From: Paenibacillus sp. HB172176
Lineage (GTDB): Bacteria; Bacillota; Bacilli; Paenibacillales; Paenibacillaceae
Reading direction: 5' to 3'
Assembly: GCF_011947265.1 (NCBI RefSeq)
Contig: NZ_JAATHD010000022.1
Span: 46,997-110,996 of the forward strand
Length of the DNA stretch: 64,000 bases
Both the position numbers and the translations under genes were made by a program. This document shows, piece by piece, positions 52,573-62,310 of the stretch. The notes under the pieces were generated by a model. That model ran no database searches. It saw nothing but the letters and a program-made list of their open reading frames with translations, and was not told where the DNA came from. Position 1 is the stretch's first letter. Each line of letters starts with the position of its first letter.

Positions 52573-53556
52573 CTAGAACAATGCGTTCTCGTTATCGACT
52601 TTTCGCACAATGAAGTTTGCGCTTACGACGGTTACCAGTCCGACGACGGATTGCAGGAAGCCTACGGCAGCCGCCGAGTTGATATCGCCAAGCTTGGTAA
52701 GCGCCCGGTACACGTACGTATCGATGATATCGGTTGTCGGAAAGTTGGGTCCGACGTTGTTCGGGACGAAATAATGCAAGCCGAAGTCACCGCGGAATAT
52801 ATTGCCGAGTCCAAGGATGAACAAGATGATGATGAGAGGCTTCAGCAGCGGAAGCGTAATGCGCGACATCATCTGGATTCTGGTGGCGCCGTCTAACCTT
52901 GCGGCTTCGTAATAATCGGTGCTTATGCCGGTGATCCCGGCGTAATAGACCAAAGTTGAGAAGCCGATTCCTTTCCACAATGCGACGATGGGCAGAATGA
53001 AGATCCATGGCGTCGTTTCCAAATACCATTTATGCGGCTCAAAGCCGAACCAGCCGATTATGGTGTTCAGGTAGCCGGCTTTCGTGTCGAGGAAAGCGTT
53101 TGCGATATAGCCGACGAGCACGAACGAAATGAAATGCGGCAGGAACATCGTTGTCTGGTACACTTTGATCAATTTGCCGTGCAGCTCGTTCAGCAGGAGC
53201 GCCAGCAAGAGCGCGGCGACGGTGCCGAGCACGATGTAGGATATGTTGTAAAGCAGCGTATTCCGTATGATGCGAATGGCGTCCTGGGCTTTGAATAGAA
53301 ATTCGAAGTTGTCGAGACCGATCCATTTGCTTCCGAAGATGCCTTGATCATACCTGAAATACTTAAATGCCAGAATCAACCCGATCATGGGAAGATAGGC
53401 AATGACCAGCTTGAAGAGAATGCCGGGCAACGCGAGCAGCAGCAGCTCCCTGTTCATGACCAGATGCTTCCATTCCTTCTGCAGCCAATTCTTTTTAGAG
53501 CGGTTGCCCCGAATCGACGGCGGTTGTTTCTGTGCGACATGATTTGTTTTTGCCAA
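52573..53556 (-). CDS. ABC sugar transporter permease, LplB type
   Basis: A 327-residue permease with six predicted helices, the ATPase-contact segment YYEAARLDGATRIQMMSRITLP, and the branch-typical AYLPMIGLILAFKYF near the first helix. The start is a TTG at 53554-53556, placed after GGAGGAG with good spacing, with no in-frame ATG nearby. First gene of the second sugar importer; no ATPase gene follows. Confidence 0.92.
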   Translation of the reverse strand: MAKTNHVAQKQPPSIRGNRSKKNWLQKEWKHLVMNRELLLLALPGILFKLVIAYLPMIGLILAFKYFRYDQGIFGSKWIGLDNFEFLFKAQDAIRIIRNTLLYNISYIVLGTVAALLLALLLNELHGKLIKVYQTTMFLPHFISFVLVGYIANAFLDTKAGYLNTIIGWFGFEPHKWYLETTPWIFILPIVALWKGIGFSTLVYYAGITGISTDYYEAARLDGATRIQMMSRITLPLLKPLIIILFILGLGNIFRGDFGLHYFVPNNVGPNFPTTDIIDTYVYRALTKLGDINSAAAVGFLQSVVGLVTVVSANFIVRKVDNENALF

Positions 53557-53710
53557 TTATGATCTCCTCCATTTGAAGCAATCCTGTTCTGATGCCCATC
53601 ATGCCATGAGAAGATTCCATTGCATAGAATAGGTTTTTCGAATTACTGTAAACCCCGACTGTACAATGTTCGAATCATTGAATTTACGCGGAATGACGGC
53701 ATTTTCAAGC

Positions 53711-53755
53711 GCAAAACAAAACCCATTCGCCACCTTTTTGCGTGGTGAATGGGTT
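53711..53755 (-). terminator. Rho-independent terminator of the AraC sensor operon
   Basis: On the minus strand, AACCCATTC(A)CCAC-type arms (plus-strand 53720-53733 and 53742-53755) form a 14-base stem with one mismatch, followed by TTTTGTTTTG. Confidence 0.88.
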
Positions 53756-53777
53756 GTATGGATTACTGGAAGCCGCT

Positions 53778-56111
53778 TCAGGAAATCGATTTTTTCATGC
53801 GATATTCCTTTGGAGTGCTGCCTACCTTGGCTTTAAACAGGCGGAAAAAATAACTTTGGTTTGCGTAGCCGCATTTGTCCATAATTTCGGCAATGGTGTA
53901 GTCATCCCGCTCCAGGTATTCCTGCGCATGCTTCAATCGAACATCATTCATATATTCGGTTATCGTCATCTGATAGCTTTCCTTGAACAGCTTTCCGATA
54001 TAGGCAGAGGAGAGTTTAACCGTATTTGCGATCGATTGCTGGCTTAAATTGATGTCCGCGTATTTCTGCTCGATAAGCTCCTTGATCGTCTCCAGCATCA
54101 TTTGATTGCGTTCCATGACGGCAGGTCTGCCGCCTTCGCATATTTTCGAGCAGACCGCGAGCAGAGCCACATACATTTCCTCCAACGTGTCCTTGTCTTG
54201 AGCAATTTGATGCAGGTTGTCGATTTCGATATCGAAGGAGACGATTCGATTCTTATTCATGTCATTCACGACATCCTTGATGAGCCATGCCAAATTCGAT
54301 ACGGAGCGAATAATATCCTCGTAATCTAAAGCGGAGATGAAGGAGAAAGCCTTCTCCAGCTCATTGCCGGCATTGGTCATCTGTCCTTTCTTCAGCGCTT
54401 CCGCGAGACGCTTGCCAATCGCATCCGGCAAGGTCGTATCCTTGTTTTGCAAATTCTGCTGCATGTCTTGAGACGTTATAATCGCTTTGAAACCTTTCAC
54501 GATCATATATTGGCTGAGCTGAAGCGCCTGCGTATAAGCCGAGGACAGGAACGGATATTGCGAGATGACATCGCTTATGCCGCAGGACAGGGAAACATTA
54601 TAGTAGCCCTCGATCGTTTCCTGGATTTCGCGAAGCAGCGGTATGACTTGACTGAATTCCGCATGGGTATCCTCGGCGTTTCTCGAAACGATGAGCACGA
54701 TATGATCGCCTCTTAGCTCTACGGCTTCGCAGGGGTATCGCCGGCTCATAATTTCGCTCGAGATATTGACGAATGCGAAGTTGTAGAGCTTCTTGGAGGA
54801 GCCTGCCGCTTTGCTGTCGTAATCGGCGAAGCGGTCGATCTTCAGCACGCATACGAGCAGCGGATCCTTTATCGAAATATTGAGCTCATGCTTTTTGATG
54901 AGATGCTGCATATCGAGATGGGTGAACAGCTGGCTTTCTGTTAGAAATTTTCGAATATAGTACTTGTTCACAATCTTCTCCGAGCTGATTTCCTTCCATT
55001 TATTTGTCAGCTCCAGGATATTTTCGCTCATGAGTCCGAGCTCGTCGCGAGGCTTCGAGGCCGCCAGCTTATTGTCGGACAAATACGGATTTATTCGCTT
55101 AATCATGCTTTCGATCGGGTTGTACAGCTTATAAGACAGCCAAATCGAAATCGCAATAGCTAGCACCAGGGAAATGCCGGAGAGCAGCAAGGCATGATTG
55201 CGCGTTTCGGTGACGATTTCCATAAGCTTATCATAGGATTGAACATACAGTATGGTCCAGGAGCCGTAGCCGTCATCCATATATGTGATCATGTTTTTCT
55301 CGCCGGACCACTTGCCGATTACGAATCCGGCAGAATGCCGATTGGTCAATTTATCTGCTTGTATAAGCTGTTTTACGTTGTTCTGGTTCTCTTCAGAGGC
55401 CGTTAATCCGCTCAGATCGGAGGAGAGAATTTGACCGTCCTGAGTCTGAATATACACCTCGCCCTGATCGCGCCCGCTGCCGACATTCATCTTCTTCAAG
55501 CTCTCGAATACCCAATCCGATTTGATGAACAGAATGATCGCGGACTGCTGATTGGTGAATGGCTTGAGCGAGTCTGTCACGATGAACGCGAAGGTGTCGA
55601 CGCGTCCTTCATCCTGCGTAAGGCTCATCGGAATGAGTCGATTGGTGGGCTGCTGACCGTTGTTCAAGATGGAATTGCGAATGCGTTCTTTCGTAATTCC
55701 GCCGTCCAGCAGGAATTGAGCGTTCGTGCCGTACAACTCCGACTTGACCTTGTTGTAGATGACCATTGATTGCAGGAAGGAGGAGCTCTCCATAATATTG
55801 TTCATTTGCTGATGTCCCCGGATAAAATCCATTTCGGGAATGTCGCTGCTGAACATTAGCGGAATAAGAAATTGATCCCGGTAGACGAATTGCGCCAGCC
55901 GGGAGATAATATCGTTCATATAGGTCAGATTATACTGAATTTGCGATAGAACCTTAAGATTGGAATCCTCTTGGACGGATTTTACAGACTTCTCCAGTAC
56001 GTATGTGTTGGAGACGGAGGTTGCGACGATGACCATGACCATCGTAGCCATGATGGAGAACATGACTCGCTGCAAATATTTTTTGGATTTATAAAATCCG
56101 AATACTTTCAT
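53778..56111 (-). CDS. Membrane-anchored AraC-type sensor-regulator (YesN-like)
   Basis: A 777-residue regulator of the same architecture as the sensor at 2.4-4.7 kb. Helix 1 is near 17-37 (VMFSIMATMVMVIVATSV), an extracytoplasmic region follows, helix 2 is near 305-325 (LLLSGISLVLAIAISIWL), then a large cytoplasmic part and a C-terminal AraC domain (KLSSAYIGKLFKESYQMTITEYM, EIMDKCGYANQSYFFRLFKAKVG). The ATG at 56109-56111 has a G-rich ribosome site (GGGGGGG) ten bases upstream. It lies 23 bases after the beta-helix gene and next to the importer, which it probably activates. Confidence 0.88.
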   Translation of the reverse strand: MKVFGFYKSKKYLQRVMFSIMATMVMVIVATSVSNTYVLEKSVKSVQEDSNLKVLSQIQYNLTYMNDIISRLAQFVYRDQFLIPLMFSSDIPEMDFIRGHQQMNNIMESSSFLQSMVIYNKVKSELYGTNAQFLLDGGITKERIRNSILNNGQQPTNRLIPMSLTQDEGRVDTFAFIVTDSLKPFTNQQSAIILFIKSDWVFESLKKMNVGSGRDQGEVYIQTQDGQILSSDLSGLTASEENQNNVKQLIQADKLTNRHSAGFVIGKWSGEKNMITYMDDGYGSWTILYVQSYDKLMEIVTETRNHALLLSGISLVLAIAISIWLSYKLYNPIESMIKRINPYLSDNKLAASKPRDELGLMSENILELTNKWKEISSEKIVNKYYIRKFLTESQLFTHLDMQHLIKKHELNISIKDPLLVCVLKIDRFADYDSKAAGSSKKLYNFAFVNISSEIMSRRYPCEAVELRGDHIVLIVSRNAEDTHAEFSQVIPLLREIQETIEGYYNVSLSCGISDVISQYPFLSSAYTQALQLSQYMIVKGFKAIITSQDMQQNLQNKDTTLPDAIGKRLAEALKKGQMTNAGNELEKAFSFISALDYEDIIRSVSNLAWLIKDVVNDMNKNRIVSFDIEIDNLHQIAQDKDTLEEMYVALLAVCSKICEGGRPAVMERNQMMLETIKELIEQKYADINLSQQSIANTVKLSSAYIGKLFKESYQMTITEYMNDVRLKHAQEYLERDDYTIAEIMDKCGYANQSYFFRLFKAKVGSTPKEYRMKKSIS

Positions 56112-56134
56112 TCGATTCAAGCCCCCCCTGATTT

Positions 56135-58213
56135 CTATCTGATCCATTTGGGTCCGATTTCGTAGAATGAGATGTCGTTCCAACCAAGCTCATAGGCGGG
56201 AGAAGCCTGCTGCAGTCTGAAATCGGCTTCCAGTTCATTTCGAAATAACGGGTCTGCGATAAGGGATTGCTGATCATACTTCCCATTCTGCAAGGAGCGC
56301 CATTCGCTCCACTCGTATTCGAATCTTTCCAGACAATCGGGACCGAGCGGCTTAAGCGGAAGCTTGCCTGCGATGAGACAAGGAGCATTGTTTCTAAAGT
56401 ATAAATTATGATTGGCCGAATTGAAGCGATCTTCTTGGTAGTTGACGAAATAATAGAGATATCCAGAATTGTATATGATATTGGAAGCGATTTCGATATC
56501 TTTGTTTTCCTCATCTGCCATTTCTTGCGATCCGATCGCGGAAATAGCATGAGGATTGGAGACCAGCAGGTTATTCATAATTTTATTGCCGATGCCTTTC
56601 GAGAAGATTAACATCCAAAGCTTTCCATCGCCCGTACTGTATAGTCTGTGCAGTACATTATGTGTAATCGTAAAGCCGTCGGCCGCATCATCGAGATAAA
56701 TGCCGAAGCCGAAGGAGAAATGGATGCCGCTGTCATGCAGATAATTCGAATGAATGATATTCCCTTTGCCGACGCCCCAGGCTTCAATCATACCGCCATC
56801 CTGGCTGTCGGTCATGACCTCGGAAATATCGTTAAAGCCAATAAAATTGTTTCGGCTGTGCAGAAAATCCCAGTGATTTTCCCAAGTAACCTCAGTGTTA
56901 TACAGCTTTTTCGGCATCGTTTTGTGTCGCAAGCCTTTTAGAGAAATGCCGTAGCGCGGCATCTCGGCGATTCGGTTGTTCATAATTTTATTTCCGCCGC
57001 TCTGGTAGAGGAGGATGCCGCAGCCATGACCGACGAGCTGGCCGCCGTGCGAGATAACGTTGTTTGTGATACAATGACGGCCGTTCGTGAAGGATTCCGA
57101 AGCATTGTTGAAAGGGCCTTTCCCTGGAGCGAAACCGCTCAAGCTAATTCCGTTATAGCCTAGCTGCCCGATCGTATTATCGGAAATTTTGATTTCATTC
57201 GCATAATGATCAAGATAAATACCGCAGCTGCCTGAAAGGGATATTTTGCAATTTTCAATTCTAATTCCCGAGGCGCGGTTGATGTAGATGATGCCCTCCC
57301 GATGCTGGGGCTGCTCCACATTCTCATCCATCATGGTATATTCATCGAAGAAATCTGTGCATGACAAGGATATTCCCGAGAAATGCAAATGGCGAACGGG
57401 CTGATCGGCAGCAGAACCGTTAAATTCCAACAATCTCTTTGTAGCTGGAGCTACGATCATCTCTTTATTCGGGTTTGCATTCGCATCTGCCGGCCAGTAG
57501 TATAGAATTCCCTTCTTCCGATCCAGGTGAAACTGTCCTGGAGACTGCAAGAAATCGAGCGAGCCTTGAATATAATAGCGTGACTCTGAACCAATCGGCC
57601 AAGACGATGGGTTTTGGAAGCGAATTTTATGCAGCTGCTCATCGATAGAGGCGACTTTCTTCGTCTCCGAGAACCAATTCCATTCTCCTTCGCCCGGCCA
57701 TACGAATACCTGCGTATCCTCATAGTTGAAGGAAGCGGGCAGATTGCCTTCATGATAATGGATTTCACGTGTTTTTTGATCGGATGAAGTATTCGGGTCA
57801 TGTTCTGCCGACACATAGTAACCGCTTGCAGGAAGCCTTGCCTGCGGGACTCGCTTTCCATCCGCATATAGCGTATGGAATTCCATATCTTTAACATCTG
57901 TCTGCCAGATGCCGTTATCGAACCGAATCCAGCCCGTTATACGGCGGCCTCCGAGCAATACAACCTCTTCGTCATTGTAGCCGCGATAATGAATGCGCTG
58001 GCCTTCGACTGCGGAATCCTTTTCGTCGAACTTAAGAGGGGAGTGCTGCTCGTAGACTCCGCCTCGAATGATGATGTCTATATTTTCAATGAAGCCGCGT
58101 TTGATATCTTCGCGAACTTTGTCTCTGGCGCGAATGATCGTTTGCAGTGGAGATTTCTTGCTTCCATCGTTTTTATCATTTCCTTCTACGGACACATAGT
58201 AGCTTTTTCCCAT
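56135..58213 (-). CDS. Right-handed parallel beta-helix protein (polysaccharide lyase/hydrolase-like)
   Basis: A 692-residue protein. The opening MGKSYYVSVEGNDKNDGSKKSPLQTI is the usual entry of right-handed beta-helix proteins acting on polysaccharides, followed by repeated coils such as GIYLDHYANEIKISDNTIGQL and GCGILLYQSGGNKIMNNRIAEM, with a C-terminal beta-rich tail. No signal peptide is visible, so it may act inside the cell. Catalytic residues were not identified. It is cotranscribed with the AraC sensor downstream; substrate is probably the oligosaccharide imported by the neighbouring transporter. Confidence 0.85.
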   Translation of the reverse strand: MGKSYYVSVEGNDKNDGSKKSPLQTIIRARDKVREDIKRGFIENIDIIIRGGVYEQHSPLKFDEKDSAVEGQRIHYRGYNDEEVVLLGGRRITGWIRFDNGIWQTDVKDMEFHTLYADGKRVPQARLPASGYYVSAEHDPNTSSDQKTREIHYHEGNLPASFNYEDTQVFVWPGEGEWNWFSETKKVASIDEQLHKIRFQNPSSWPIGSESRYYIQGSLDFLQSPGQFHLDRKKGILYYWPADANANPNKEMIVAPATKRLLEFNGSAADQPVRHLHFSGISLSCTDFFDEYTMMDENVEQPQHREGIIYINRASGIRIENCKISLSGSCGIYLDHYANEIKISDNTIGQLGYNGISLSGFAPGKGPFNNASESFTNGRHCITNNVISHGGQLVGHGCGILLYQSGGNKIMNNRIAEMPRYGISLKGLRHKTMPKKLYNTEVTWENHWDFLHSRNNFIGFNDISEVMTDSQDGGMIEAWGVGKGNIIHSNYLHDSGIHFSFGFGIYLDDAADGFTITHNVLHRLYSTGDGKLWMLIFSKGIGNKIMNNLLVSNPHAISAIGSQEMADEENKDIEIASNIIYNSGYLYYFVNYQEDRFNSANHNLYFRNNAPCLIAGKLPLKPLGPDCLERFEYEWSEWRSLQNGKYDQQSLIADPLFRNELEADFRLQQASPAYELGWNDISFYEIGPKWIR

Positions 58214-58309
58214 TCTAATGACCTCCGAATTAAGAGTTTCATTATATGTTATAAAGCTGTGCGCCCTTATTGCGCAAGGGTTTTCAAATAAAGTACATGG
58301 AATCTGATT

Positions 58310-59011
58310 TTATATAGACTTGTGAAGAACTTGCAAGACCTTTGCCAAATGCGCTTCGATAAGCAGAGAGGCCTGTTTGGCATCGCTGCTGCGGATGGCT
58401 TCATACAGCATGCGATGCTCTTCGAGGAGTCTTGCCGCGGTTGCTCTTTCTTGGTAGAACCATAGCTCTCTCGTCTTGGAGATCGTATCATTAAGCTTGC
58501 TTGTCAATGAATCCATGAGCTGAATGAGAATCTTATTTTTCGATGCGGCTGCAATCGCGGTATGAAACGCGACATCGGCCTGCTCGCCTTCTGATGTTTT
58601 CTCTCCAAGCAACGCTTGCTCCATTTTAGATAAAATATTCTCCATCCTTTGCAAGTCTTCTTCGGTTCTTCGCTCGGCGGCAAGTGCCGCTGTTCCTGTC
58701 TCGAGCACCATCCTGACCTCCAGAATTTCCAGAACGGAATCCGCTTCCTGGAACAAATCAGCAGGCGCATTCGCATCCTTGGACGGAAGCTCCTTCTTGA
58801 TGAAGGTGCCTCCGCCATGGCGAATATCCAGCCATCCCGTCGCTTTGAGAGCGCTCAGCGCCTCACGGACGGTTGAACGGCCAACGCCGAATGAAGCGGA
58901 CAAATCGACCACGGACGGCAGCTTCTGGCCGGGAATCCATTCGCCGGCTTGTATTTTATCCAGGATCGCTTTCCCGACGATTTCATGTCCTTTTTTCGTT
59001 TCGATTTTCAT
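58310..59011 (-). CDS. GntR-family regulator, FadR subfamily
   Basis: A 233-residue regulator: N-terminal winged helix (LPSVVDLSASFGVGRSTVREALSALKATGW) and a C-terminal FCD domain (helical, about residues 90-225, with EVRMVLETG and DVAFHTAIAAASKN typical). FCD members sense small carboxylates. It is divergent from glcD, so it is the probable lactate/glycolate-responsive regulator of glcDF (compare GlcC and LldR). A dyad lies at the glcD promoter. The start ATG 59009-59011 has a weak upstream ribosome site. Confidence 0.9.
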   Translation of the reverse strand: MKIETKKGHEIVGKAILDKIQAGEWIPGQKLPSVVDLSASFGVGRSTVREALSALKATGWLDIRHGGGTFIKKELPSKDANAPADLFQEADSVLEILEVRMVLETGTAALAAERRTEEDLQRMENILSKMEQALLGEKTSEGEQADVAFHTAIAAASKNKILIQLMDSLTSKLNDTISKTRELWFYQERATAARLLEEHRMLYEAIRSSDAKQASLLIEAHLAKVLQVLHKSI

Positions 59012-59062
59012 GCGTCAGATCATCCCTTTGAATTATTTCTGTTCATTTATTTAATCATAAGC

Positions 59063-59090
59063 TATAATGAATGCAAAGTCATCAGATGAC
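59063..59090 (+). promoter_or_regulatory. -10 element and candidate GntR operator before glcD
   Basis: TATAAT (59063-59068) is followed by GTCAT-CAG-ATGAC (59078-59090), a 5-base inverted repeat with 3-base centre placed around the expected transcription start. The -35 region is poor. Confidence 0.55.
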
Positions 59091-59118
59091 CTGATCTATT
59101 GGGGGGGTATACGAATTT

Positions 59119-60531
59119 ATGACAGGGGATATTTCGTCCAGTCTTCGGGCAATTGTGGGAGAAAGCTATTATCGGGAAGATATGGAAGCGCGAATTACAC
59201 ATTCTTATGATGGAACGCCTATGCTGCAATCCTTGCCTGACGGCGTAATCTATCCATCCAATACAGAGGAAGTTTCCGACATCATGAAGCTGTTGTCCCA
59301 GCATCGGATTCCTCTGGTGAGCCGCGGCTCGGGATCGAATCTATGCGGCGGCACAGTACCGCTGCAAGGCGGAATCGTGATGGTCATGCACCGAATGAAC
59401 CGAATCATTGAGCTTGATCAGGAGAATCTTACGCTTCGAGTTCAGCCTGGCATGATTACGGCCGAGATGATTGCCTATGTCGAAGCGGCCGGCTTGTTCT
59501 ATCCGCCAGACCCGAGCAGCATGAAGATTAGCACAATCGGAGGCAATATCGCGGAATGCTCAGGAGGCCTTCGCGGACTGAAATATGGAACAACGAAGGA
59601 TTACGTAATCGGACTCGAGGCCGTGCTTGCCGACGGCAGCATTATACGAACCGGGGGCAAGCTGATGAAGGATGTGGCTGGTTATGATCTGACAAAGCTG
59701 CTGGTCGGTTCCGAAGGAACGCTTGCCGTCATTACAGAAGCGACCTTGAAGCTGATCCCGCCGCCGAAGACAAAGAGAACGATGCTCGCCATGTACAAGG
59801 ATTTGTACGGCGCCGCACGGACGGTTTCCCGCATTATCGAAGCCAAAATTATTCCGGCTACGCTCGAGTTCATGGATAATCCGACGATTCGGGTGGTCGA
59901 TGACTTCGCCAAGCTCGGATTGCCCCGCGACATGGAAGCGATTCTGCTCATTGAGCAAGACGGCGATCCCGAACTGGTTGAACGAGATATCGCGATGATC
60001 AAGTCCATCTGCGAGCTGGAAGCGGCGGATCGCGTCGAAATCGCCGAGAACAGAGAAGAGGCGGAGAAGCTGCTTACGGCAAGGCGTAGCGCATTCACCG
60101 CATTAGCCAGATTGAGACCGACCACGATACTGGAGGATGCAACGGTACCGCGTTCGAAGATTGCCGATATGGTCCTTAAGATTAACGAGATTGCGCAGAA
60201 ATACAACGTAACCATCGCTACCTTCGGACATGCAGGTGACGGCAATCTTCATCCGACTGCGACGACAGATGCTCGGGATGTTGAGGAAATTCATCGGGTT
60301 GAGCAGGCATTTGCCGAAATCTTCGAGGCTTCTATAGAGCTTGGCGGCACGATAACAGGCGAGCATGGCGTAGGAATTGTCAAAGCGCCGTATTTGGAGT
60401 GGAAGGTAGGAGCTCCGGCCATCGAAGTGATGAAAGGCATCAAGGCGGCATTCGATCCGCTTGGCATTTTGAATCCTGGTAAAGTTTTCGCCAAAGAAAC
60501 GAAGAAGCGGGTGATTTTGCAGCATGGCTGA
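59119..60531 (+). CDS. glcD: Glycolate oxidase FAD-linked subunit
   Basis: A 470-residue flavoprotein of the VAO family that oxidises glycolate (or D-lactate) to glyoxylate (or pyruvate). The FAD-binding region includes RGSGSNLCGGTVPLQGGIVMV, PPDPSSMKISTIGGNIAECSGGLRGLKYGTT, and the C-terminal catalytic cap contains GHAGDGNLHPT and GTITGEHGVGIVK, the usual His-containing motifs. The ATG at 59119 follows GGGGGGGT. It overlaps glcF by eight bases. No glcE gene is present in the pair. Confidence 0.93.
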   Translation: MTGDISSSLRAIVGESYYREDMEARITHSYDGTPMLQSLPDGVIYPSNTEEVSDIMKLLSQHRIPLVSRGSGSNLCGGTVPLQGGIVMVMHRMNRIIELDQENLTLRVQPGMITAEMIAYVEAAGLFYPPDPSSMKISTIGGNIAECSGGLRGLKYGTTKDYVIGLEAVLADGSIIRTGGKLMKDVAGYDLTKLLVGSEGTLAVITEATLKLIPPPKTKRTMLAMYKDLYGAARTVSRIIEAKIIPATLEFMDNPTIRVVDDFAKLGLPRDMEAILLIEQDGDPELVERDIAMIKSICELEAADRVEIAENREEAEKLLTARRSAFTALARLRPTTILEDATVPRSKIADMVLKINEIAQKYNVTIATFGHAGDGNLHPTATTDARDVEEIHRVEQAFAEIFEASIELGGTITGEHGVGIVKAPYLEWKVGAPAIEVMKGIKAAFDPLGILNPGKVFAKETKKRVILQHG

Positions 60532-61897
60532 TCAACAAGTGATGAACAAACCGAATATGGAGCATAGCAACCCGCTCGCCAAAACATTATTGAACAAGCT
60601 TGATTATGATCAATTAACCAATTGCATGCGCTGCGGCTTCTGTCTTCCTGCCTGTCCGACATTCAAGGAAACCGGAATAGAGGCCGAATCACCTCGGGGA
60701 AGAATTGCATTGATGAAGGCGGTAGCCGATGGTCTTATGGATCCCGATGAAGTGTTTCAAGAGCAGATGAATCATTGTCTCGGATGCAGGGCCTGCGAGC
60801 CTGCCTGCCCCGCCGATGTGAAATACGGCCAACTCATCGAGCAAGCCCGCGATGCGATTGAGGATCACGCCGAACATAGTGCGCCGGTGAAAGGCTTGCG
60901 CAACATGATGTTCAAGCATGTATTTCCCAAACAGTCCAGTATGAAATGGATGGGAGGAGCGCTGGGGCTTTATCAGAAATCCGGCTTGCAGCGCATAGCC
61001 AGAGGCACGGGCATCATGCGGCTATTTCCTGAGCATTTGCGAGAGATGGAAGCGATACTGCCTGAAGCGACTTCCAAAGGCGTTATCGAGAGAATCGGCA
61101 CCTACTATCCGGCGAAAGGCAAAGCGATTGCCCGAGTGGCGCTGTTCAGAGGCTGCATCATGGACGTCATGTTCGCGGGAACCAATGTGAATACGGTGAA
61201 GCTGTTGTCGCAGTCCGGTTTCGATGTCGTTATTCCGAAGGAGCAGGCTTGTTGCGGCGCTTTGCATGCCCATAGCGGAGAGATGGACCAGGCCAGAGCG
61301 ATGGCCCGGACGAATATTGATGCGTTCCAGGCTGCAGGAATTGACTATATCGCCACCAATGCCGGCGGCTGCGGCGCATTATTGATTGAATATGATCATC
61401 TGCTGCATGAGGACAATGAATATCGGGAGAAAGCTGCGTGGTTCGCGGAGCGGGTAATTGATGTTAGCAAGTTAATCGTTGAGCAAGGCAGAGTTCCGGA
61501 ATTTGCCGAGCGCGACAATAATATTCAAGAACATCGAATAACGTATCAGGATTCTTGTCACTTGCGCAATGTGATGAAGAGCTCATCCGCCCCAAGGCAG
61601 CTAATGAAGCAAGTAGAGGGCGCAACCTTTGTGGAGATGAAAGATTCTGACCGCTGCTGCGGTTCAGCGGGCATATACAATGTTACTCAGCCTGAGATGG
61701 CAGGACAATTATTGGAGCATAAAATGGAGCATGCGGCTAAGACAAGCGCTTCGTACATGTTGACCAGCAACCCGGGCTGTTTGCTTCAGATGAAGCTCGG
61801 CATCGAGAAACACAAGCCTCCGTTCAAAATGGAAGCCATGCATATCGTCGATTATTTGTATGAGCGTTTAACGGAGGATGACTCTGATTCCGAGTAA
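60524..61897 (+). CDS. glcF: Glycolate oxidase iron-sulfur subunit
   Basis: A 457-residue partner protein. Two 4Fe-4S motifs are seen near the N-terminus (CMRCGFCLPACP and CLGCRACEPACP), and two CCG domains follow in the C-terminal part (EQACCGALHAHSG, then DSCHLRN and DRCCGSAGIYN). It passes electrons from the flavin subunit to the respiratory chain. It overlaps glcD by eight bases, consistent with coupled expression. A terminator follows. Confidence 0.94.
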   Translation: MADQQVMNKPNMEHSNPLAKTLLNKLDYDQLTNCMRCGFCLPACPTFKETGIEAESPRGRIALMKAVADGLMDPDEVFQEQMNHCLGCRACEPACPADVKYGQLIEQARDAIEDHAEHSAPVKGLRNMMFKHVFPKQSSMKWMGGALGLYQKSGLQRIARGTGIMRLFPEHLREMEAILPEATSKGVIERIGTYYPAKGKAIARVALFRGCIMDVMFAGTNVNTVKLLSQSGFDVVIPKEQACCGALHAHSGEMDQARAMARTNIDAFQAAGIDYIATNAGGCGALLIEYDHLLHEDNEYREKAAWFAERVIDVSKLIVEQGRVPEFAERDNNIQEHRITYQDSCHLRNVMKSSSAPRQLMKQVEGATFVEMKDSDRCCGSAGIYNVTQPEMAGQLLEHKMEHAAKTSASYMLTSNPGCLLQMKLGIEKHKPPFKMEAMHIVDYLYERLTEDDSDSE

Positions 61898-61909
61898 ATG
61901 AGGGGAAAT

Positions 61910-61950
61910 CAGCGATTCATTACCCTTTAAGGCGATGTAATCGCTGTTTT
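61910..61950 (+). terminator. Terminator after glcF
   Basis: CAGCGATT (61910-61917) pairs with AATCGCTG (61939-61946), followed by TTTT. Confidence 0.75.
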
Positions 61951-62046
61951 CAAGCATATGCTGATGTTTTCGTCAGAAATATACCGTATTCAGCCTTTTA
62001 CATTTCAAGGGGATAGGAGTAGCATAAGCCTATAACTTCATATTGA

Positions 62047-62190
62047 AACGCTGAGTTTTTCAAAGAAAAAGCGGGGGAACCGAAGCGGCAAAAAAGTCGC
62101 CGCAGGGGTGAATCCAGAGTAGGTAATGGTAGGGAGATCTCGACTCCCGAATCCGTCAGCTAACCTCGTAAGCGTTGTTCGGGAGAGGAA
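62047..62190 (+). promoter_or_regulatory. ydaO/yuaA-type c-di-AMP riboswitch
   Basis: Characteristic ydaO pieces occur in order: GGGGGAACC (62073-62081), GGGGTGAATCC (62105-62115), GGTAGGGA near 62128, and CCGAATCCGTCAGCTAACCTCG followed by TAAGCG and GAGAGGAA up to 62190. A terminator follows and the next gene is a K+ transporter, the classic target: c-di-AMP binding should turn it off. Confidence 0.92.
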
Positions 62191-62214
62191 TCGCATACAC
62201 TCATGTTCAATTCG

Positions 62215-62246
62215 ACCATAGAGAATTCGCCTCTGTGGTTTTTTGT
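62215..62246 (+). terminator. Terminator controlled by the c-di-AMP riboswitch
   Basis: ACCATAGAG (62215-62223) pairs with CTCTGTGGT (62231-62239), with one mismatch or G-T pair, followed by TTTTTGTTG. Confidence 0.85.
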
Positions 62247-62310
62247 TGTGCAAAAAACCGGATGATTTGGTGATAATACGTATGTGCAGTGATTTTGGGA
62301 GGCTTGCTAA

